DNA of 64,000 nucleotides from Hyphomonas sp. L-53-1-40 (GCF_000682775.1 NZ_AWFI01000001.1:124001-188000), one strand, 5' to 3'. Shown: positions 1-8,662, counted from the first letter of the stretch. Notes: generated by a model not told the origin, from the sequence alone. Numbers and translations: made by a program.

Positions 1-98
1 CGCACGCGCTGGGCCGTTTCCAGGTTTGCGCGCAGGCGCGCCGCGTCCAGCACGAAGACGGGCGTTGGGATGTGATCGGGCAGGGCGGGTGGGGTCAT
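1..98 (-). CDS. nspC: Carboxynorspermidine decarboxylase, N-terminal fragment
   Basis: Only the first 32 codons lie in the window; the gene continues past the left edge. The ATG is at 96-98 on the minus strand. The visible protein contains PTPVFVLDAARLRANLE, which matches the opening strand of the fold III PLP decarboxylases of the NspC type, where the pattern is TPxxxLDxxxLRxNL. NspC decarboxylates carboxynorspermidine or carboxyspermidine to the polyamine. The partner synthase lies 0.66 kb to the right on the same strand, which supports the call. A related DapF/LysA-type decarboxylase cannot be excluded from so short a piece. Confidence 0.7.
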   Translation of the reverse strand, partial: MTPPALPDHIPTPVFVLDAARLRANLETAQRV

Positions 99-216
99 GG
101 TGTCTGGTCCTTGGGTGCCCGCTTATGCCTTATCAACGGGCCTTGGGCGAACATTATTATCGGCAAGCGTGTTCCGGCTTTTGCCGGGCGCGGGACGCAG
201 ATAGGGTGCAGGCTTA

Positions 217-762
217 ATGACTGAAACACCTCCCCTGTATATGCGCGTCGCCACGCTGGACGACATTCCGGTAATCGAGGCGCTGATGGCGGAGTCCATG
301 GCGCGACTCTTGCCACACTTCCTTGATTCAAAACAGGTCGAGCGTTCCAGCGAGAGCATGGGCGTTGATACATTGCTGGTGTCCGACGGCACCTACTTTC
401 TCGCTTTCGCGGGTGATGCGCTGGCGGGGTGTGGGGGCTGGTCACGGCGGCGTACGCTCTATGGCGGCAACGCGACGGCCGGCCGGGACGATTCCCCGGC
501 AGACCCCAAGACCGAGCCCGCCAAGATTCGCGCCATGTATACCCATCCGGATTTCGTCCGGCGCGGCATCGGCCGCATGTTGCTGGAGGCCAGCGAAGCT
601 GCCGCGCGAGCCGAAGGGTTCTCGGCCATGGAAATGGGCTCCACCGCGCCCGGCGTGCCGCTTTATGAAGCGTGCGGCTACCGGCTGGTCGAAGACCTCT
701 CCAGGCCCAGCGAGGATGGCACCATCGTACCGATCCTGCGCATGCGGAAAGAGCTGGCCTAG
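217..762 (+). CDS. GNAT family N-acetyltransferase
   Basis: A 181-residue single-domain acetyltransferase that would use acetyl-CoA; the acceptor is unknown. The acetyl-CoA loop is visible as RAMYTHPDFVRRGIGRMLLE (motif A, RRGIG), followed by the motif B segment VPLYEACGY typical of the fold. It sits on the plus strand between two minus-strand polyamine genes. Its TAG stop shares the palindrome CTAG (759-762) with the stop codon of the convergent synthase gene, so the two coding regions overlap by four bases. A role in polyamine acetylation is tempting from position but is only a guess. Confidence 0.85.
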   Translation: MTETPPLYMRVATLDDIPVIEALMAESMARLLPHFLDSKQVERSSESMGVDTLLVSDGTYFLAFAGDALAGCGGWSRRRTLYGGNATAGRDDSPADPKTEPAKIRAMYTHPDFVRRGIGRMLLEASEAAARAEGFSAMEMGSTAPGVPLYEACGYRLVEDLSRPSEDGTIVPILRMRKELA

Positions 763-1973
763 GTCTCGACCGCGAACAGATCTTCCTGATCGCCGCCGTC
801 CACGTCGATGACATGCCATGGCAGGCCGCGTTTGGCGACGTCTTCAAGGAAGGGCTTGGCCGGGAACTGCTCGACATTGAACACGCCGTGGCCGGACCAT
901 TCCCCGCGGAAGAACATTGCCGCGCCTGAAACGGGCGGCACGCCGGTCGTATAGGAGACGGCCTGCGCGGAGACCTCTTCATTGGTCTTGGCATGATCGG
1001 ACACGTTGTAGATCATCTTTGCCTGTGGCTGGCCGTCCTTGGTGCCGCGCACGATCACGCCAATGCTGGTCTTGCCGGTATAGCCTTCGGCCAGGGATGA
1101 CGGGACGGGCAGCAGGTCTTTCAGGAACTCCATCGGGATGATGTCCATGCCCTTGTGTTTGATCGGTTCAAGGCCAATCAGGCCGATCGACTTAAATACT
1201 TCGAGGTGCTTGATGTAAGCCTCGCCAAAGGTCATCCAGAAGCGGATCTGTTTCAGGCCCTTGATGTGCTTGACGAGGCTTTCCTCTTCTTCGTGATAGA
1301 TCAGGTAGGAGGCTTTCGGGCCGACTTCCGGGTAGTCGATCATCGTCTTGATCGACAGGGCCGGGATTTCTACCCACTCGCCGTCTTTCCAGTATTTGCC
1401 GTCCTGGGTCACTTCGCGGAGATTGATCTCCGGATTGAAGTTCGTGGCGAAGGTTTTGCCGTGATCGCCAGCATTGCAGTCGACGATGTCGATATATTCG
1501 ATCTCGTCGAACAGGAATTCCTGCGCATAAGCGCAATAGATGTTCGTCACGCCCGGATCGAAGCCGCAGCCAAGAATGGCCGTGATGCCCTTGTCCTTGA
1601 ACTTGTCCTGATAGGCCCACTGCCAGCTATACTCGAACTTCGCGACATCGCGTGGCTCGTAATTGGCCGTGTCCATATAGTTGCAGCCCGTTTCAAGGCA
1701 CGCATCCATGATCGGCAGGTCCTGATAGGGCAAGGCCATGTTGATCAGCAGATCCGGCTTCACCTTGTTGATGAGCGCGACGACCTCCGCAACATTGTCG
1801 GCGTCGACTTGGCTGATCTCGATCGGCGTCTTGCAGAGCTTGGCGACCTTTTCGCAACTTTCCAGTCGGCGCGAGGCAAGGTGGATATGCTTGAACGTGT
1901 CGCGGTCCATGGCGCATTTCTGCGCGACGACGGATCCGGCGGCACCGGCACCGATGATGAGAACATTGTCCAT
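759..1973 (-). CDS. Carboxynorspermidine synthase (saccharopine dehydrogenase family)
   Basis: 404 residues from the ATG at 1971-1973, chosen because the Rossmann segment MDNVLIIGAGAAGSVVAQK then begins at residue 1; an in-frame start 48 bases upstream would add a tail unlike the family. The enzyme reductively condenses aspartate semialdehyde with putrescine or diaminopropane to give carboxyspermidine or carboxynorspermidine, which NspC then decarboxylates. The GCGFDPGVTN segment and the length fit the bacterial Lys1-like carboxynorspermidine synthase group better than lysine-catabolic saccharopine dehydrogenase. The nspC fragment downstream on the same strand supports this. Confidence 0.88.
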   Translation of the reverse strand: MDNVLIIGAGAAGSVVAQKCAMDRDTFKHIHLASRRLESCEKVAKLCKTPIEISQVDADNVAEVVALINKVKPDLLINMALPYQDLPIMDACLETGCNYMDTANYEPRDVAKFEYSWQWAYQDKFKDKGITAILGCGFDPGVTNIYCAYAQEFLFDEIEYIDIVDCNAGDHGKTFATNFNPEINLREVTQDGKYWKDGEWVEIPALSIKTMIDYPEVGPKASYLIYHEEEESLVKHIKGLKQIRFWMTFGEAYIKHLEVFKSIGLIGLEPIKHKGMDIIPMEFLKDLLPVPSSLAEGYTGKTSIGVIVRGTKDGQPQAKMIYNVSDHAKTNEEVSAQAVSYTTGVPPVSGAAMFFRGEWSGHGVFNVEQFPAKPFLEDVAKRGLPWHVIDVDGGDQEDLFAVET

Positions 1974-2152
1974 GAGTGATGAAGCTCCCTGGCTGGATGG
2001 GCACTGATGTGCCCGTGACATAGGGCAATCACGTCATCTTCGCCAGTATCGATCTGCGGGGGAGTTTCGGAAAGGAATTGCCGCAACGCAGGTGAGCGTA
2101 TGGGAGGAAACGAGGTGGGCAAAACCTCGCCCTGCGTTGCGGCAAAGGGGTA

Positions 2153-2344
2153 TCAGGCAGCGCGCCGGGGCGTATCCAGGCGGGATATTTCTTCGCTCAA
2201 CCATGTGTAGTGCTGCTCCACACGATTGATCATCGTGTCGGTGGTGTCCGGGCGGCAAGTCAGCTCATTTCGCCAGGCTTCCAGAACCGTCATCTGGCTC
2301 TTCAGCCAGCAAAGCATGGCGGTATCATCAATTGGCAGACACAT
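2153..2344 (-). CDS. Small hypothetical protein behind Fur-like boxes
   Basis: A 63-residue ORF starting with ATG at 2342-2344 and preceded on its strand by a good ribosome site (CAGGAGCG, 4-5 bases from the ATG). The protein has four cysteines or methionine-rich patches near the N terminus (MCLP, AMLCWL) and a Trp-containing helix (HYTWLSEEISRL) but no domain I recognise. Two iron-box-like direct repeats lie 17-84 bases upstream, so it is likely iron-regulated. The coding call rests on the ribosome site and the regulatory context, not on homology. Confidence 0.5.
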   Translation of the reverse strand: MCLPIDDTAMLCWLKSQMTVLEAWRNELTCRPDTTDTMINRVEQHYTWLSEEISRLDTPRRAA

Positions 2345-2360
2345 GGGGCGCTCCTGTTGA

Positions 2361-2428
2361 TTTGCGACTCGTTCTCAAATTATGTATTTCACGCTTGCTG
2401 GAGATTTGCAAGTCATTCTCAATTAGAA
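2361..2428. promoter_or_regulatory. Two tandem Fur-box-like sequences
   Basis: TTTGCGACTCGTTCTCAAAT (2361-2380) and TTTGCAAGTCATTCTCAAT (2405-2423) are near copies of one another, spaced 44 bases apart, and both resemble the ferric uptake regulator consensus half with ATTCTCA. They lie between the minus-strand small gene (start 2344) and argF (start 2537). The distance suits the small gene better. Which regulator of the Fur family would bind is not decided by sequence. Confidence 0.55.
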
Positions 2429-2536
2429 TTTATTCATCTTGTCCGAAAGCTGGTGCAATCGCCCGGCCTGACTGGAATAATTGTCTGAAACAGGCTATCT
2501 GCCCCGCTTTCCCGCCCGCCTCAGGAGTATCTCCGG

Positions 2537-3475
2537 ATGACAAGCTCAACCGCCCCGCGCCATTTCATCGACCTCTGGCATCTGGAGTCCGCCGAACTGC
2601 GCGAGATCCTGGATATGGCTCATGTGATGAAGAAAGCGCGTGCGGGTTGGCCAAAGGGACGGGTGGACACGGGGGCCCCGCTGGAAGGCCATACGCTGGC
2701 AATGGTCTTCGAGAAATCCTCAACCCGGACGCGCTTTTCATTCGACATGGCGATGCGCCAGCTTGGCGGCTCGTCGATCACCGCGACATCAAATGACATG
2801 CAGCTGGGACGGGGTGAAACGGTGGAAGACACTGCGCGCGTCCTGTCGCGCTTCGTCGATGCGGTGATGATCCGCGCCAATGATCATTCCGATGTCGAGA
2901 CCTTTGCCGAGCATGCCACCGTGCCGGTCATCAACGGCCTGACAGATCGTTCGCATCCCTGCCAGATCATGGCGGACCTCCAGACACTGGAAGAGCATGG
3001 CCTCACACTTGAAGGTGCGCGGCTGGCCTGGGTTGGCGATGGCAACAATGTTTGCGCCAGCCTGATCCATGCCGCGCCGAAATTCGGCTATTCTCTTGCC
3101 ATTGGTACACCTGCACGCTTTGCGCCGGATGATGAAGATGTTGAAATCGCCCGCGACCTGCAGGGGCGGATCGACCTCTATGAAACTGCGGAAGAAGCCG
3201 TGGCCGGCGCCGACGTCGTTATTGCTGACACATTTGTCTCCATGGGCGATGCGGACGCTGAACGTCGCCTTGAAATTCTTGAGCCCTATGCCGTGACCGA
3301 AGAATTGATGGAGATGGCCGCTGGTGGTGCGAAGTTCCTGCATTGCCTGCCGGCCCACCGGGGCGAAGAGGTCGACGCCGAAGTCATTGACGGGCCACAG
3401 AGCCTTGTCTTTGACGAGGCCGAGAACCGCATGCACGCCCAGAAAGCCATCCTGCGCTGGTGCCTCGGCAAATAG
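2537..3475 (+). CDS. argF: Ornithine carbamoyltransferase
   Basis: 312 residues, the usual length. It makes citrulline from carbamoyl phosphate and ornithine in arginine synthesis. Family signatures are all present in order: the carbamoyl phosphate loop [18 protein letters not shown], the ornithine-site segment around [10 protein letters not shown]-like [10 protein letters not shown], and the C-terminal [11 protein letters not shown] with its reactive Cys. A ribosome site AGGAG precedes the ATG by about 10 bases. In many alphaproteobacteria argF is followed directly by hslO; here a leftward MFS gene and a radical SAM gene separate the two. argD is not seen upstream. Confidence 0.96.
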   Translation: MTSSTAPRHFIDLWHLESAELREILDMAHVMKKARAGWPKGRVDTGAPLEGHTLAMVFEKSSTRTRFSFDMAMRQLGGSSITATSNDMQLGRGETVEDTARVLSRFVDAVMIRANDHSDVETFAEHATVPVINGLTDRSHPCQIMADLQTLEEHGLTLEGARLAWVGDGNNVCASLIHAAPKFGYSLAIGTPARFAPDDEDVEIARDLQGRIDLYETAEEAVAGADVVIADTFVSMGDADAERRLEILEPYAVTEELMEMAAGGAKFLHCLPAHRGEEVDAEVIDGPQSLVFDEAENRMHAQKAILRWCLGK

Positions 3476-3478
3476 GCG

Positions 3479-4786
3479 TCAGCGCTCCTGCACTTCCTCA
3501 AGACCCATGGCGACCGGAATGGCGAGCGCGCTCATCAGGGCGAGCAAGCCGAGGACCGCTGCTTCTCCTGCCATGTGCGCAACGATGCTGAACCCGCCAC
3601 CAAGAATGAGCAGCGTGCCGATGATTGTGTTGGAAAGGGCGGTATAGGCCGCGCGGTTTTCCTGGCTCGCCATATCCACCAGATGCGTGGAACGACCAAG
3701 GCGCACGCCCTGATAGGCTATCATCAAAACGAACAGAACAAGCGGGAGTGCCCAGACATCCTGCAGTCGCCCCGCCGCATTCAGGCCGAGTGTCGTCAAC
3801 AGGGCAAGCGTTGCTGCGGCCGCTGTCAGGATTAACACCTTGCGGCTCGACCGGTCGGCAAGCCGTCCCCAGACATAGGAGCTGAGTAGGCCCGCGCCCG
3901 CAGATGCAATCACGAGCAGGCCGAGCCCCCCGAACATTTGGCCTGCCTCGTCGCGATTGGTGCCCATCGCGACCATGAAGGGCGGAGCAAGTGCAGTTGA
4001 GATCAACAGGCCACGGGTCAGGATGAAACGGCGTAATTGCTGGTCGTCTGCGAGCAGCTTGAAGTTGTCGCGGAAGGATTCGATGGGGTTGCCGCCGCCT
4101 TCGGTGGACCCCGGTTCTTCTTCCAGTGTCATGAAAAGCGCTGCGCCCGTCATCCAGAGCCCACCCGCAAGCAACAGCCCGCCAATTACGAGGCTCATCC
4201 GGTCAACCCAACCGACCGTTAGGAGCGCGCCATAGATCAGGACCGCTGCGGCACCGACCGTGCTGGCCGCGCCGGTTGCCGTACCGCGTCGGGATTTGGA
4301 GACCGTCTTGCCCAGCACATCCTTGTAGGTGACTGAGCAGACCGACCGCGCGAGCGCCAGAACCGCCAGCGCGCCAAGGATGGCATAACCCGCCGTCTTG
4401 CCCTCAAGTAAAAACGCTGCGAGCCCCATACCGGCAGCCGATAATCCCTGGATTGCCGAGCCGACTGACCAGGCCCATTTGCGCTGGGGCAAACGCCGCA
4501 GGGCCGCTGCAGTAAAGAGTTGGGGCAGTAGGGCTCCTGCCTCCCGGACCGGTACAAGCAGGCCGATAAGCCAGGTTGGGGTGCCTAGCGTGGTCATCAA
4601 CCAACTCAATACGAGCTTGGGATCGATCAGGCCGTCGGAAATCTTCGTCGTCGACAGGCTGGTGATATGGGTAAAGAAGTTTCCGGCCTCTTCGCGGCAG
4701 GCGCTGTCGGGAATGTCTCTGCACACCCGGCCATCATCGCCTGAGGTGAGCATTTCGAACACTTTCTGCTGAGTGGTTTCGGACAT
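3479..4786 (-). CDS. MFS-type membrane transporter
   Basis: 435 residues from ATG 4784-4786 (MSETTQQKVFEML); an upstream in-frame codon would add 14 residues with no support. The first 50 residues are soluble, then about 11-12 hydrophobic segments follow, with an MFS loop GRLADRSSRKVLI in the second half (residues roughly 305-317) and PVREAGALLPQ in the first. Substrate unknown. It ends 3 bases after the convergent argF stop and is divergent from the radical SAM gene (103 bases between starts), so the pair may share a control region and a pathway. Confidence 0.85.
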   Translation of the reverse strand: MSETTQQKVFEMLTSGDDGRVCRDIPDSACREEAGNFFTHITSLSTTKISDGLIDPKLVLSWLMTTLGTPTWLIGLLVPVREAGALLPQLFTAAALRRLPQRKWAWSVGSAIQGLSAAGMGLAAFLLEGKTAGYAILGALAVLALARSVCSVTYKDVLGKTVSKSRRGTATGAASTVGAAAVLIYGALLTVGWVDRMSLVIGGLLLAGGLWMTGAALFMTLEEEPGSTEGGGNPIESFRDNFKLLADDQQLRRFILTRGLLISTALAPPFMVAMGTNRDEAGQMFGGLGLLVIASAGAGLLSSYVWGRLADRSSRKVLILTAAAATLALLTTLGLNAAGRLQDVWALPLVLFVLMIAYQGVRLGRSTHLVDMASQENRAAYTALSNTIIGTLLILGGGFSIVAHMAGEAAVLGLLALMSALAIPVAMGLEEVQER

Positions 4787-4889
4787 GACGGCCAAACTAG
4801 CGCTCACGGGGCATACGGCAATCTTCACGATCGGGTGTGCTGCTGCAAAAGCGCTGGAAGCGCCGCCGGATCGCGCTAAACGTAGTTAT

Positions 4890-5825
4890 ATGGCCGATAG
4901 TGATTATGCCCCCACGAAATTTTCTGACCCGGACGTGACCGCGAAGGGCGAGACCCGCGCCAGCGTCGGATGGACGGGCTTGAAGACGCTCTGGTTGAAC
5001 ACCGGAACGTTGTGCAACATCGAATGCAGCAATTGCTATATTGAAAGTTCCCCCCGCAATGATCGACTGGTTTATCTCAGCCAGTCTGATGTGCGGCAGT
5101 TCCTCGACGAGATCGACCAGCCCATCGAGATCGGCATTACGGGCGGCGAGCCCTTCATGTGCCCGGACATTCTCCAGATCATGGAAGACGTTCTGGCGGA
5201 TGGGCACAGCCTGCTCCTGCTGACCAATGCGATGCGCCCAATGATGCGACCGCGCATCCAGCAGGGTCTGGAGCGGCTGGCGGCGCACTATGGCGACCGG
5301 ATGGTGCTGCGCGTCTCGCTGGATTCCCATGATCCGGCTATTCATGACGCTGAACGCGGAGAAGGGGCCTTTGAAGAGGCCTGCAAGGGCCTGAAATGGT
5401 TGGGGGAACGCGCCGTTCAGGTGGCGATTGCCGGACGTCAGGCCCTCAATGAGGGTGATGTCGAGGCCCGCGCAGCTTATGGCGCGCTTGCAGGCGCACT
5501 GGGTCTTTCGATAGATCCCACCAATACAAAGCAACTCGTCCTGTTTCCGGAAATGATCGCCCAGGACGACCCGCCAGAAATCACAACCGACTGCTGGGGC
5601 ATTCTGAACAAGTCCCCTGACGACATCATGTGCGCCAACCAGCGCATGGTGATCCGCCGCAAGGGTGCCGGCAGGGCGACCGTGACAGCCTGCACGCTAT
5701 TGGTGGACGATCCGACCTTCGAACTGGGCGCCACGCTTGCCGAGGCGACAGCCAATCCGGTCAAGCTGAACCATCCCTGGTGCGCCAGCTTCTGCGTGCT
5801 CGGCGGAGGTAGCTGCTCGGCCTGA
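4890..5825 (+). CDS. Radical SAM protein of unknown role
   Basis: 311 residues from ATG 4890. The CX3CX2C cluster is CNIECSNCY at about residue 44-52, and the SAM-binding glycine motif is ITGGEPFM. The family reductively cleaves S-adenosylmethionine with a 4Fe-4S cluster. The C-terminal end (WCASFCVLGGGSCSA) is cysteine-rich and could hold an auxiliary cluster. I do not recognise a specific subfamily. The divergent MFS gene is the only contextual clue, which would suit a small-molecule modification and transport unit. Longer in-frame starts exist upstream but reach into the transporter's 5' end. Confidence 0.85.
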   Translation: MADSDYAPTKFSDPDVTAKGETRASVGWTGLKTLWLNTGTLCNIECSNCYIESSPRNDRLVYLSQSDVRQFLDEIDQPIEIGITGGEPFMCPDILQIMEDVLADGHSLLLLTNAMRPMMRPRIQQGLERLAAHYGDRMVLRVSLDSHDPAIHDAERGEGAFEEACKGLKWLGERAVQVAIAGRQALNEGDVEARAAYGALAGALGLSIDPTNTKQLVLFPEMIAQDDPPEITTDCWGILNKSPDDIMCANQRMVIRRKGAGRATVTACTLLVDDPTFELGATLAEATANPVKLNHPWCASFCVLGGGSCSA

Positions 5826-5904
5826 TCCCCCGTCTGACAGGTGGCCCTCTTGCGATAGGCGCATGCCGCTGCCACATGGGGGCACCTAATCGAGGTATTC
5901 TCCC

Positions 5905-6837
5905 ATGACCGACGCTGCTTACGCCGTCACCGACTTTGTCACGAATTTCCAGATCGTGGACCGTCCCATTCGCGGGCGTGCCGTTCGTATGGGCGAGGGC
6001 AGCCTGTCGGGCATCCTGCAACGGCATGATTACCCCAAAAATCTGGCGCGGATTCTCGGCGAGGCCGTGACGCTCGCCGCTCTGGTCGGTGCGTCTTTGA
6101 AATTCGAGGGGCGGCTGCTGGTTCAGGCCGAAGGCGATGGCCCGGTCTCCATGCTGGTCGGCGAGTACCGTTCTGATGGCGGTGTGCGCGGCTATGCCAA
6201 ATTCGATGCCGAAGCCTGGGCGCATCTGGACAAGGTGAACAAGGGCGACGCACCGCACATGCCGCAATTGTTCGGCCCGAGCGGGCGGCTGGCCCTGATC
6301 ATCATTCAGGACAACCCGGCGATCCAGCCCTATCAGGGAATCGTGCCCCTTGCGAAAGGGACGTTGAGCGAATGCGCGGAGGACTATTTCGAGATGTCGG
6401 AACAGGTGCCGACGCGCCTCAAACTGTCGGTCGCCGAGCTGGACCGCAAAGACGGGCACCCGGTTTGGGTATCTGGCGGCATGATGGTGCAGAGGGTTGC
6501 GGCGGATGATGCGCGCGGCGAGACCGAAGAGCCGTGGCGGGAGGCCGAGGCCCTGTTTGCCACGCTGACCGATGCTGAACTGGCCGATCCGGACCTTCCA
6601 ATGGAAGAGCTGCTCTATCGCCTGTTTCACGAGCAGGGTGTGACGATGGAAACGCCCCAAGCGCTGGACGACCGGTGCACTTGCAATCAGGAACGCCTTG
6701 TCGAGACGCTGAAACAGATGCCGGATGATTCCCTGCGCGAGATGATTGAACCGGACGGTACGCTGGGTATCGACTGCCAGTTCTGCAATCGCCACTATGA
6801 CATCGCGATCGAGGATGTAACCGGCGATACCAACTGA
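5905..6837 (+). CDS. hslO: Redox-regulated holdase chaperone Hsp33
   Basis: 310 residues, full length. Hsp33 is a cytoplasmic chaperone activated by oxidation and heat through release of zinc from four cysteines. The zinc motif is intact as CTCN near residue 253 and CQFC near residue 292. The start ATG at 5905 follows GAGGTATTCTCCC. It follows the radical SAM gene by 79 bases and may be read through from it. The ancestral argF-hslO adjacency seen in relatives is interrupted here. Confidence 0.95.
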   Translation: MTDAAYAVTDFVTNFQIVDRPIRGRAVRMGEGSLSGILQRHDYPKNLARILGEAVTLAALVGASLKFEGRLLVQAEGDGPVSMLVGEYRSDGGVRGYAKFDAEAWAHLDKVNKGDAPHMPQLFGPSGRLALIIIQDNPAIQPYQGIVPLAKGTLSECAEDYFEMSEQVPTRLKLSVAELDRKDGHPVWVSGGMMVQRVAADDARGETEEPWREAEALFATLTDAELADPDLPMEELLYRLFHEQGVTMETPQALDDRCTCNQERLVETLKQMPDDSLREMIEPDGTLGIDCQFCNRHYDIAIEDVTGDTN

Positions 6838-6847
6838 TGAGACTTTC

Positions 6848-6882
6848 GCCTCTCCCCCAGTAGAGTGGGGGAGGCGAGAGGC
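6848..6882. terminator. Hairpin after hslO
   Basis: GCCTCTC (6848-6854) pairs perfectly with GAGAGGC (6876-6882), with an inner CCCC/GGGG pairing. It lies 10 bases after the hslO stop. No run of T follows, so it may be a short dispersed repeat or a processing hairpin, not a classical rho-independent terminator. Confidence 0.45.
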
Positions 6883-6934
6883 TCCACAGTTTCATGATTG
6901 CGTGGGCGCGCGGGCGCTGGCACAGGTGACAGCC

Positions 6935-7585
6935 ATGAATTTCAAATGGCTCCCCAATGCGTTGACCATCGCCCGCTGTGTGTTTGCCGGCTTCGTTCTG
7001 GTCGGTTTCTGGCAGGCGATGAGCATTGATCTCACGCATACCGGATTTGAGACAGAAGACGTGTCGCGGCGGATCACGCTGCAACAGCTCTGGTTCCAGT
7101 TTGCCTTCCTCGCTTTCCTGGCCGGGGCGATCACCGATTTCCTGGATGGCTGGCTCGCCCGTAAGCTGGATGCGCACAGTCGATTTGGTGTCTGGCTGGA
7201 CCCCATCGCCGACAAGTTGCTGATAGCGGCGGCCCTGCTGGGCCTGGGACTGAAATTCCAGACCTGGCTGATATATGTGCCAGCCGCAATGATTATTGCC
7301 CGCGACGTATTCATGACTTGGTTCCGCGCCACGCCGCGCGGACGCTCTGCCATCGTGCCGTCCAATCCGGCGAAGTGGAAAACAGGGTTTGAGATGGCTG
7401 CGATCATCGGCCTCATGTTGCCGCTTGCTGTCTTGCGCCCGGATGTGGGGGGCGACGTAGCTACAGGGGCTTCTGTCATGGCGATTATTGCCACGGTAGC
7501 GGTAATTGGTCTGCTGTGGATGGCGGCGACACTGTCCTGGTGGACGGCCGGACAATATATGAGAGCAGCAGGCCGGGTGAAATAG
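6935..7585 (+). CDS. CDP-alcohol phosphatidyltransferase (PgsA-like)
   Basis: 216 residues from ATG 6935 (MNFKWLPNALTIAR); the in-frame codon 33 bases upstream would add an unsupported tail. Integral membrane enzyme that transfers a phosphatidyl group from CDP-diacylglycerol to an alcohol, most often glycerol 3-phosphate. The CDP-alcohol motif DGx2ARx8Gx3Dx3D is complete: DGWLARKLDAHSRFGVWLDP then ADK (about residues 72-94). The N-terminal PNALTIAR is typical of PgsA. An insertion between the first helix and the motif (THTGFETEDVSRR) is longer than in E. coli PgsA, so a paralogue with another acceptor is possible. Confidence 0.88.
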   Translation: MNFKWLPNALTIARCVFAGFVLVGFWQAMSIDLTHTGFETEDVSRRITLQQLWFQFAFLAFLAGAITDFLDGWLARKLDAHSRFGVWLDPIADKLLIAAALLGLGLKFQTWLIYVPAAMIIARDVFMTWFRATPRGRSAIVPSNPAKWKTGFEMAAIIGLMLPLAVLRPDVGGDVATGASVMAIIATVAVIGLLWMAATLSWWTAGQYMRAAGRVK

Positions 7586-7617
7586 AACGCTGGCCCCAAG
7601 GGGAAGAGCCAGCGTTC
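7585..7617 (+). terminator. Hairpin at the end of the phosphatidyltransferase gene
   Basis: GAACGCTGGC (7585-7594) and GCCAGCGTTC (7608-7617) form a perfect 10-bp stem beginning at the last base of the stop codon. There is no T-run after it. The following 220 bases to 7838 contain no ORF or other motif I can support. Confidence 0.5.
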
Positions 7618-7838
7618 CGCATTTCAATTCGCGAGCGCAAGGATGAGGGGCAACCTTGGCGCCCGGAAGGGCCGTTCATGCGATGGGGCGTGTCTGCTTT
7701 CATGCCCCACCACGCATTTACAATCATCCGCGATGGCAAAGGTTCCGTTAAAACTTGCGGCATCAATGGGGCGGCAAAATCACGAACTTTCCGGCGAATG
7801 GCCTGCATTGAGACTCAATGTCCGCAGACAAGGAGTGG

Positions 7839-7940
7839 ATGAGATCACGCATCACTCCCACGACCCGTCTGGTCATTGTCGCGCTGGCGGCGCTGATGTT
7901 CCTGTGCCTGCCAGCTTTCCTCGCGATGGCCGGTGCCTGA
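7839..7940 (+). CDS. Small single-span membrane peptide (33 aa)
   Basis: ATG at 7839 is preceded by AAGGAG with a 4-base gap. The peptide is a basic head (MRSRITPTTR) followed by one hydrophobic helix (LVIVALAALMFLCLPAFLAM) and GA. It fits the positive-inside rule for a one-pass inner membrane protein. It ends 3 bases before the convergent NUDIX stop. No family recognised; the ribosome site and helix are the only support. Confidence 0.45.
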   Translation: MRSRITPTTRLVIVALAALMFLCLPAFLAMAGA

Positions 7941-7942
7941 AC

Positions 7943-8416
7943 TCAGCGTTTTGAGCCCGTCCAATACGGGCTGAGGGGTGTTTTCTCGTAAAATTCTGCC
8001 AGTCTCTGGCGCGTCCCGTTGGTTGTTCCGTCAGGCAAGTCATCCGGCGAACACCATCGTGTTTCGGCGATCTCGGCGACTGCCGTTGCCTTGCCTTGCG
8101 TCCAAATCCCCGATGGAACGTGGTAGAGCAGGACATGGTCATTCGGGAAAGATGCGTGATTGGAGAACATCCCGACGAGGCTCGGGGTCCCGTTCAGCAG
8201 GATGCCGCCTTCTTCCTCCACTTCCCGGCGGAGCGACTCGATGCAGGGCTCGCCGCGCTCGACGCCGCCGCCGGGCATATGCCAGCCTGCAATATACGTG
8301 TGACGTACCAGCAGGATCTTTCCGTCTGGATTCTCGACGAGGCCGCGCACGCCCAGAGTCATGGGACGGCGAAGGCGAGCATAGATGTGGAACAACCTGA
8401 TTCTAAGGGAAGGCAT
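7943..8416 (-). CDS. NUDIX hydrolase
   Basis: 157 residues from ATG 8414-8416 (MPSLRIRLFHIYARL). NUDIX enzymes hydrolyse nucleoside diphosphates linked to another moiety. The box Gx5Ex7REUxEExGU is complete: GGVERGE, then REVEEEGG. The N-terminal segment RRPMTLGVRGLVENPDGKILLVRH is the usual first strand pair. The substrate cannot be read from the sequence. An in-frame extension to 8479 is possible but has no clear ribosome site. Confidence 0.92.
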   Translation of the reverse strand: MPSLRIRLFHIYARLRRPMTLGVRGLVENPDGKILLVRHTYIAGWHMPGGGVERGEPCIESLRREVEEEGGILLNGTPSLVGMFSNHASFPNDHVLLYHVPSGIWTQGKATAVAEIAETRWCSPDDLPDGTTNGTRQRLAEFYEKTPLSPYWTGSKR

Positions 8417-8575
8417 GCGGTGTCCTGACACTATGGGAGGAGCGCGTCCAATATGAAAATTTACGCAAAGAGAGGCCAAACTTCCTGCCGTTTGAGGCTC
8501 GCCAAGCCGTGCAACGCACGCTATTAGCGGTGCAAAGCATGGAAATGCTCAAGAAAACAACAGCGAGACGGCACC

Positions 8576-8662
8576 ATGATCCATCCTTCTCTGATCGCCA
8601 TTGCCTCCATAGTGGTCGTGTTCGGCATCCTGAATTTCATTGAATACAAGCGCCTCGACTAG
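8576..8662 (+). CDS. Small single-span membrane peptide (28 aa)
   Basis: An ATG at 8576 opens a 28-residue frame: MIHPSLIAIASIVVVFGILNF followed by a charged tail (EYKRLD). One transmembrane helix fills most of it. It ends 15 bases before the antiporter ATG, a spacing typical of an operon leader gene. The ribosome site is weak (GAG 8 bases upstream). Confidence 0.4.
   Translation: MIHPSLIAIASIVVVFGILNFIEYKRLD

Noticed and set aside
95-994. 299-codon minus-strand ORF over the GNAT gene
   Set aside because: Arg/Pro/Cys-rich shadow of a well-supported GNAT gene.
1155-1979. 274-codon plus-strand ORF opposite the carboxynorspermidine synthase
   Set aside because: Antisense shadow rich in Asp/Arg/Val; no ribosome site or domain.
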